6,426 nt of DNA from Crocinitomicaceae bacterium (GTDB lineage Bacteria; Bacteroidota; Bacteroidia; Flavobacteriales_D; Crocinitomicaceae), in assembly GCA_015662935.1 (NCBI GenBank), contig DQTF01000187.1:1-6426 (forward strand), given 5' to 3'. Shown piece after piece: positions 4,791 through 6,426 of this stretch. Each line of letters opens with the position of its first letter. Positions within the stretch are counted from its first letter, which is position 1. A program made the position numbers and the translations under genes. The notes beneath the pieces were generated by a model. That model was not told where the DNA came from. It saw only the letters and a program-made list of their open reading frames with translations, and did not search any database.

Positions 4791-6374
4791 TTGGAACTAA
4801 ATCATAAAATACTTTTTTATATAATTGTATCACTACTTTTGACTGCCTGTTCAACTGAAGAAAAGGAAGAAGTTGTTATCCCTTTTGAAATGCAGGATAT
4901 ACCTGTTAATGAAAAGGTTAAAATAGCTTTATCAGAAGAATATTTTAAGCAAATTGGTATTCCTGATAGTACTTTAAGTTATTTAGAAAAATTTTATTCT
5001 TCCAGAAACTACTCCCCTAAATGGATCAATGATTCTATGTTGACCAAAACTGGAGTTCAATTAAAAAACAGATTGCCTAAAAGTTTTAGTTATGGTATTC
5101 CGAAAGGAAGAGTTCATTTTATCCAGACAGAGAACTACATTCAAGACGAATTGAATTTAACCTTAGCATTAGCACAAATAACATATGATTTAGATAGTGG
5201 AATTATTGATTACGAGAACAAAATAAAGAAAGCTAAAAAGTTTGTCTCGATATCAACCTTAGATTCACTAGATTTTAATTCAGAAGATGGAATTCGAATT
5301 CAATTATTGAATCGAGGAAAAAAAGACTCAACCTATCTTGCTTTGGCACAAGGATTAATCAATTTGATTGATGCTTACCCGATTGACACCTCTACATTTA
5401 ATGTGAAATCAATCAAATACGACACTTTACTTGCTGCAGAAAAAACGAGAACAGCACTTGTTTCTAAAGGATACCTTAATGACTCTATTCGTGACAGTAC
5501 ATTAATAATAACTGCTTTGCAAAAATTTCAAATTGATAACGGATTAAAACCTGATGGAGTTATTGGTAAATACACTTCTAAAGCCCTGAATGAAAGCACT
5601 TATCATAAAGTTGAGAGAATATTGCTTGCAATGGATAAAATTAGAAGTCGCCAAGAGAGACCGAATAAATACATCCACATCAATATTCCAGAATACAAGT
5701 TAAGGTATTACATCAATGACAGTTTAAAAAGCGACCACAATATTGTTGTTGGTAAAATTGGAAATGAAACTCCAGAACTAACTTCAAAATTGCGTAAAAT
5801 TGTGGTTTACCCATATTGGAATGTCCCCTATTCTATTTCGAGCAAAGAAATTCTACCTCACTTAAAGAGAGATCCAGGTTATCTTGCAAAGCATAATTAC
5901 ACACTCCTGAAAAAAGATGAAGAAATTGATCCTTATTCCGTTGACTGGAGTAAGGTTAGGCAGAATTCATTTCGATATAAAATCAGACAAGGAGTTGGGA
6001 GAAAAAATAGTCTCGGTATTATCAAATTTGATTTTTATAATAAACACAGCGTATATTTCCATGATACGCCATCAAAATCATTGTTTGGTGTCGATGTTAG
6101 AGCTTATTCACACGGTTGTATGCGTACTCAAAACCCCATTGATTTAGCAAAAGTTATTTTAGGAAGAGATGAATACCGAAATAAAGTGAATGAAATGACG
6201 CCTGACTCTTTAGATACTTTATTAAATAGAGCAGAGAATTATGAGATCAAGCTTCTTCACCCTATTCCGATTTTTATAGAATACCAAACTGTAGTCCGAA
6301 CGGGAGGTAAAATGCAACTGTACCTTGATATTTATGGTCGAGATGAAGAGTATTTAGAAATTATGAGGGAGTGA
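4791..6374 (+). CDS. YcbB-type L,D-transpeptidase lipoprotein
   Basis: This enzyme should form 3-3 crosslinks in peptidoglycan or attach proteins to it, acting in the periplasm as a lipoprotein. I chose the TTG at 4791 (527 residues). It gives LELNHKILFYIIVSLLLTAC, a normal lipoprotein signal with lipidated Cys20. The ATGs at 4704 and 4728 would add 29 or 21 residues and overlap the divergent rhomboid start. Numbered from 4791: the YcbB-like N-terminal segment has YLEKFYSSRNYSPKWI at about 64-79. A peptidoglycan-binding-like repeat (LVSKGYL, LQKFQIDNGLKPDGVIGKYTSKAL) spans about 221-268. The YkuD catalytic domain spans about 291-462, with a cap region YPYWNVPYSISSKEILPHL. Catalytic residues are in YFHDTP (His424) and SHGCMR (Ser440, His441, Cys443, Arg445), all intact. 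Cys443 should take the acyl intermediate, and this class is characteristically little affected by most beta-lactams other than carbapenems. The length is typical for Bacteroidota homologues. Confidence 0.94.
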   Translation: MELNHKILFYIIVSLLLTACSTEEKEEVVIPFEMQDIPVNEKVKIALSEEYFKQIGIPDSTLSYLEKFYSSRNYSPKWINDSMLTKTGVQLKNRLPKSFSYGIPKGRVHFIQTENYIQDELNLTLALAQITYDLDSGIIDYENKIKKAKKFVSISTLDSLDFNSEDGIRIQLLNRGKKDSTYLALAQGLINLIDAYPIDTSTFNVKSIKYDTLLAAEKTRTALVSKGYLNDSIRDSTLIITALQKFQIDNGLKPDGVIGKYTSKALNESTYHKVERILLAMDKIRSRQERPNKYIHINIPEYKLRYYINDSLKSDHNIVVGKIGNETPELTSKLRKIVVYPYWNVPYSISSKEILPHLKRDPGYLAKHNYTLLKKDEEIDPYSVDWSKVRQNSFRYKIRQGVGRKNSLGIIKFDFYNKHSVYFHDTPSKSLFGVDVRAYSHGCMRTQNPIDLAKVILGRDEYRNKVNEMTPDSLDTLLNRAENYEIKLLHPIPIFIEYQTVVRTGGKMQLYLDIYGRDEEYLEIMRE

Positions 6375-6381
6375 TTCTAAT

Positions 6382-6411
6382 AAATCGTTTAACTTTGCAT
6401 AAAAACGATTT
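6382..6411. repeat. 9-bp inverted repeat framing the -7 box (operator-like, or weak terminator)
   Basis: AAATCGTTT (6382-6390) is the exact reverse complement of AAACGATTT (6403-6411), with a 12-bp spacer. The arm centres are 21 bp apart, two helical turns, as for many dimeric repressors. The spacer contains nearly all of the -7 box and the expected transcription start. It lies 7 bp after the transpeptidase stop, so a weak AT-rich terminator hairpin is the alternative; there is no long T-tract after it. Confidence 0.5.
6390..6397 (+). promoter_or_regulatory. Bacteroidota-type -7 promoter box for the gene entering at the right edge
   Basis: TAACTTTG matches the TAnnTTTG consensus fully. No clear TTTG is seen at the -33 position. 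Transcription would begin near 6402-6405, leaving a leader of only about 10-13 nt before the ATG at 6415. Confidence 0.55.
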
Positions 6412-6414
6412 TCT

Positions 6415-6426
6415 ATGACTCATTTA
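6415..6426 (+). CDS. Possible first codons of a downstream gene (cut by window edge)
   Basis: An ATG at 6415 opens a frame (Met-Thr-His-Leu) that runs off the window. Support comes only from its place about 18 bp after a consensus -7 box. Four codons say nothing about the product, and the real start could lie beyond the window. Confidence 0.3.

Noticed and set aside
5917..6147. 76-residue frame inside the transpeptidase catalytic domain
   Set aside because: It is a shifted frame across the YkuD active site, which is intact in the main frame.

Overview
The window looks like chromosomal DNA of a Bacteroidota bacterium, probably Flavobacteriia or a close relative. The base composition is AT-rich, and I see no Shine-Dalgarno sites at convincing spacing before the genes. 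The -7 promoter boxes that can be recognised have the Bacteroidota form TAnnTTTG. Several proteins also have a Bacteroidota look: a cold-shock-domain protein with a long basic N-terminus, a YcbB-type L,D-transpeptidase lipoprotein, and a sensor kinase with a BvgS-like binding domain joined to a HisKA_2 core. I see no tRNA, rRNA, CRISPR array, insertion sequence or phage gene.

Left part (1-946): the 3' end of a rightward SAM-dependent methyltransferase gene meets a leftward cold-shock-domain gene, and one short bidirectional hairpin terminator lies between them. The cold-shock gene has a consensus promoter about 125 bp upstream. Its roughly 120-nt leader holds two inverted repeats, one at the expected 5' end of the RNA and one close to the start codon.

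Middle (947-3206, all leftward): transcription runs from a cysteine-rich lipoprotein, through a strong GNRA-tetraloop terminator, to a small ywbE-family gene and then a membrane sensor histidine kinase. The kinase gene is broken into two reading frames by a one-base shift in its substrate-binding domain. The break lies at a TTT-TAA sequence that could be an indel, a sequencing error or a +1 frameshift site. Read across the shift, it encodes about 515 residues: signal peptide, SBP_bac_3 domain, transmembrane helix, coiled coil, HisKA_2 and HATPase.

Right part (3275-6426): a rhomboid protease gene and a fold-type IV aminotransferase gene form a tight leftward pair, 3 bp apart. Divergent from them is a large lipoprotein L,D-transpeptidase, which makes 3-3 crosslinks in peptidoglycan or attaches proteins to it. 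Its likely start is a TTG that gives a normal 20-residue lipoprotein signal peptide. The window ends with a consensus -7 box framed by a 9-bp inverted repeat, just before the first codons of another rightward gene.

Most of the content is ordinary housekeeping and cell-envelope genes. The points most worth a second look are the CxxxC-array lipoprotein (possible metal binding), the split sensor kinase, the structured cold-shock leader, ywbE placed directly behind a terminator, and the operator-like repeat at the right edge.
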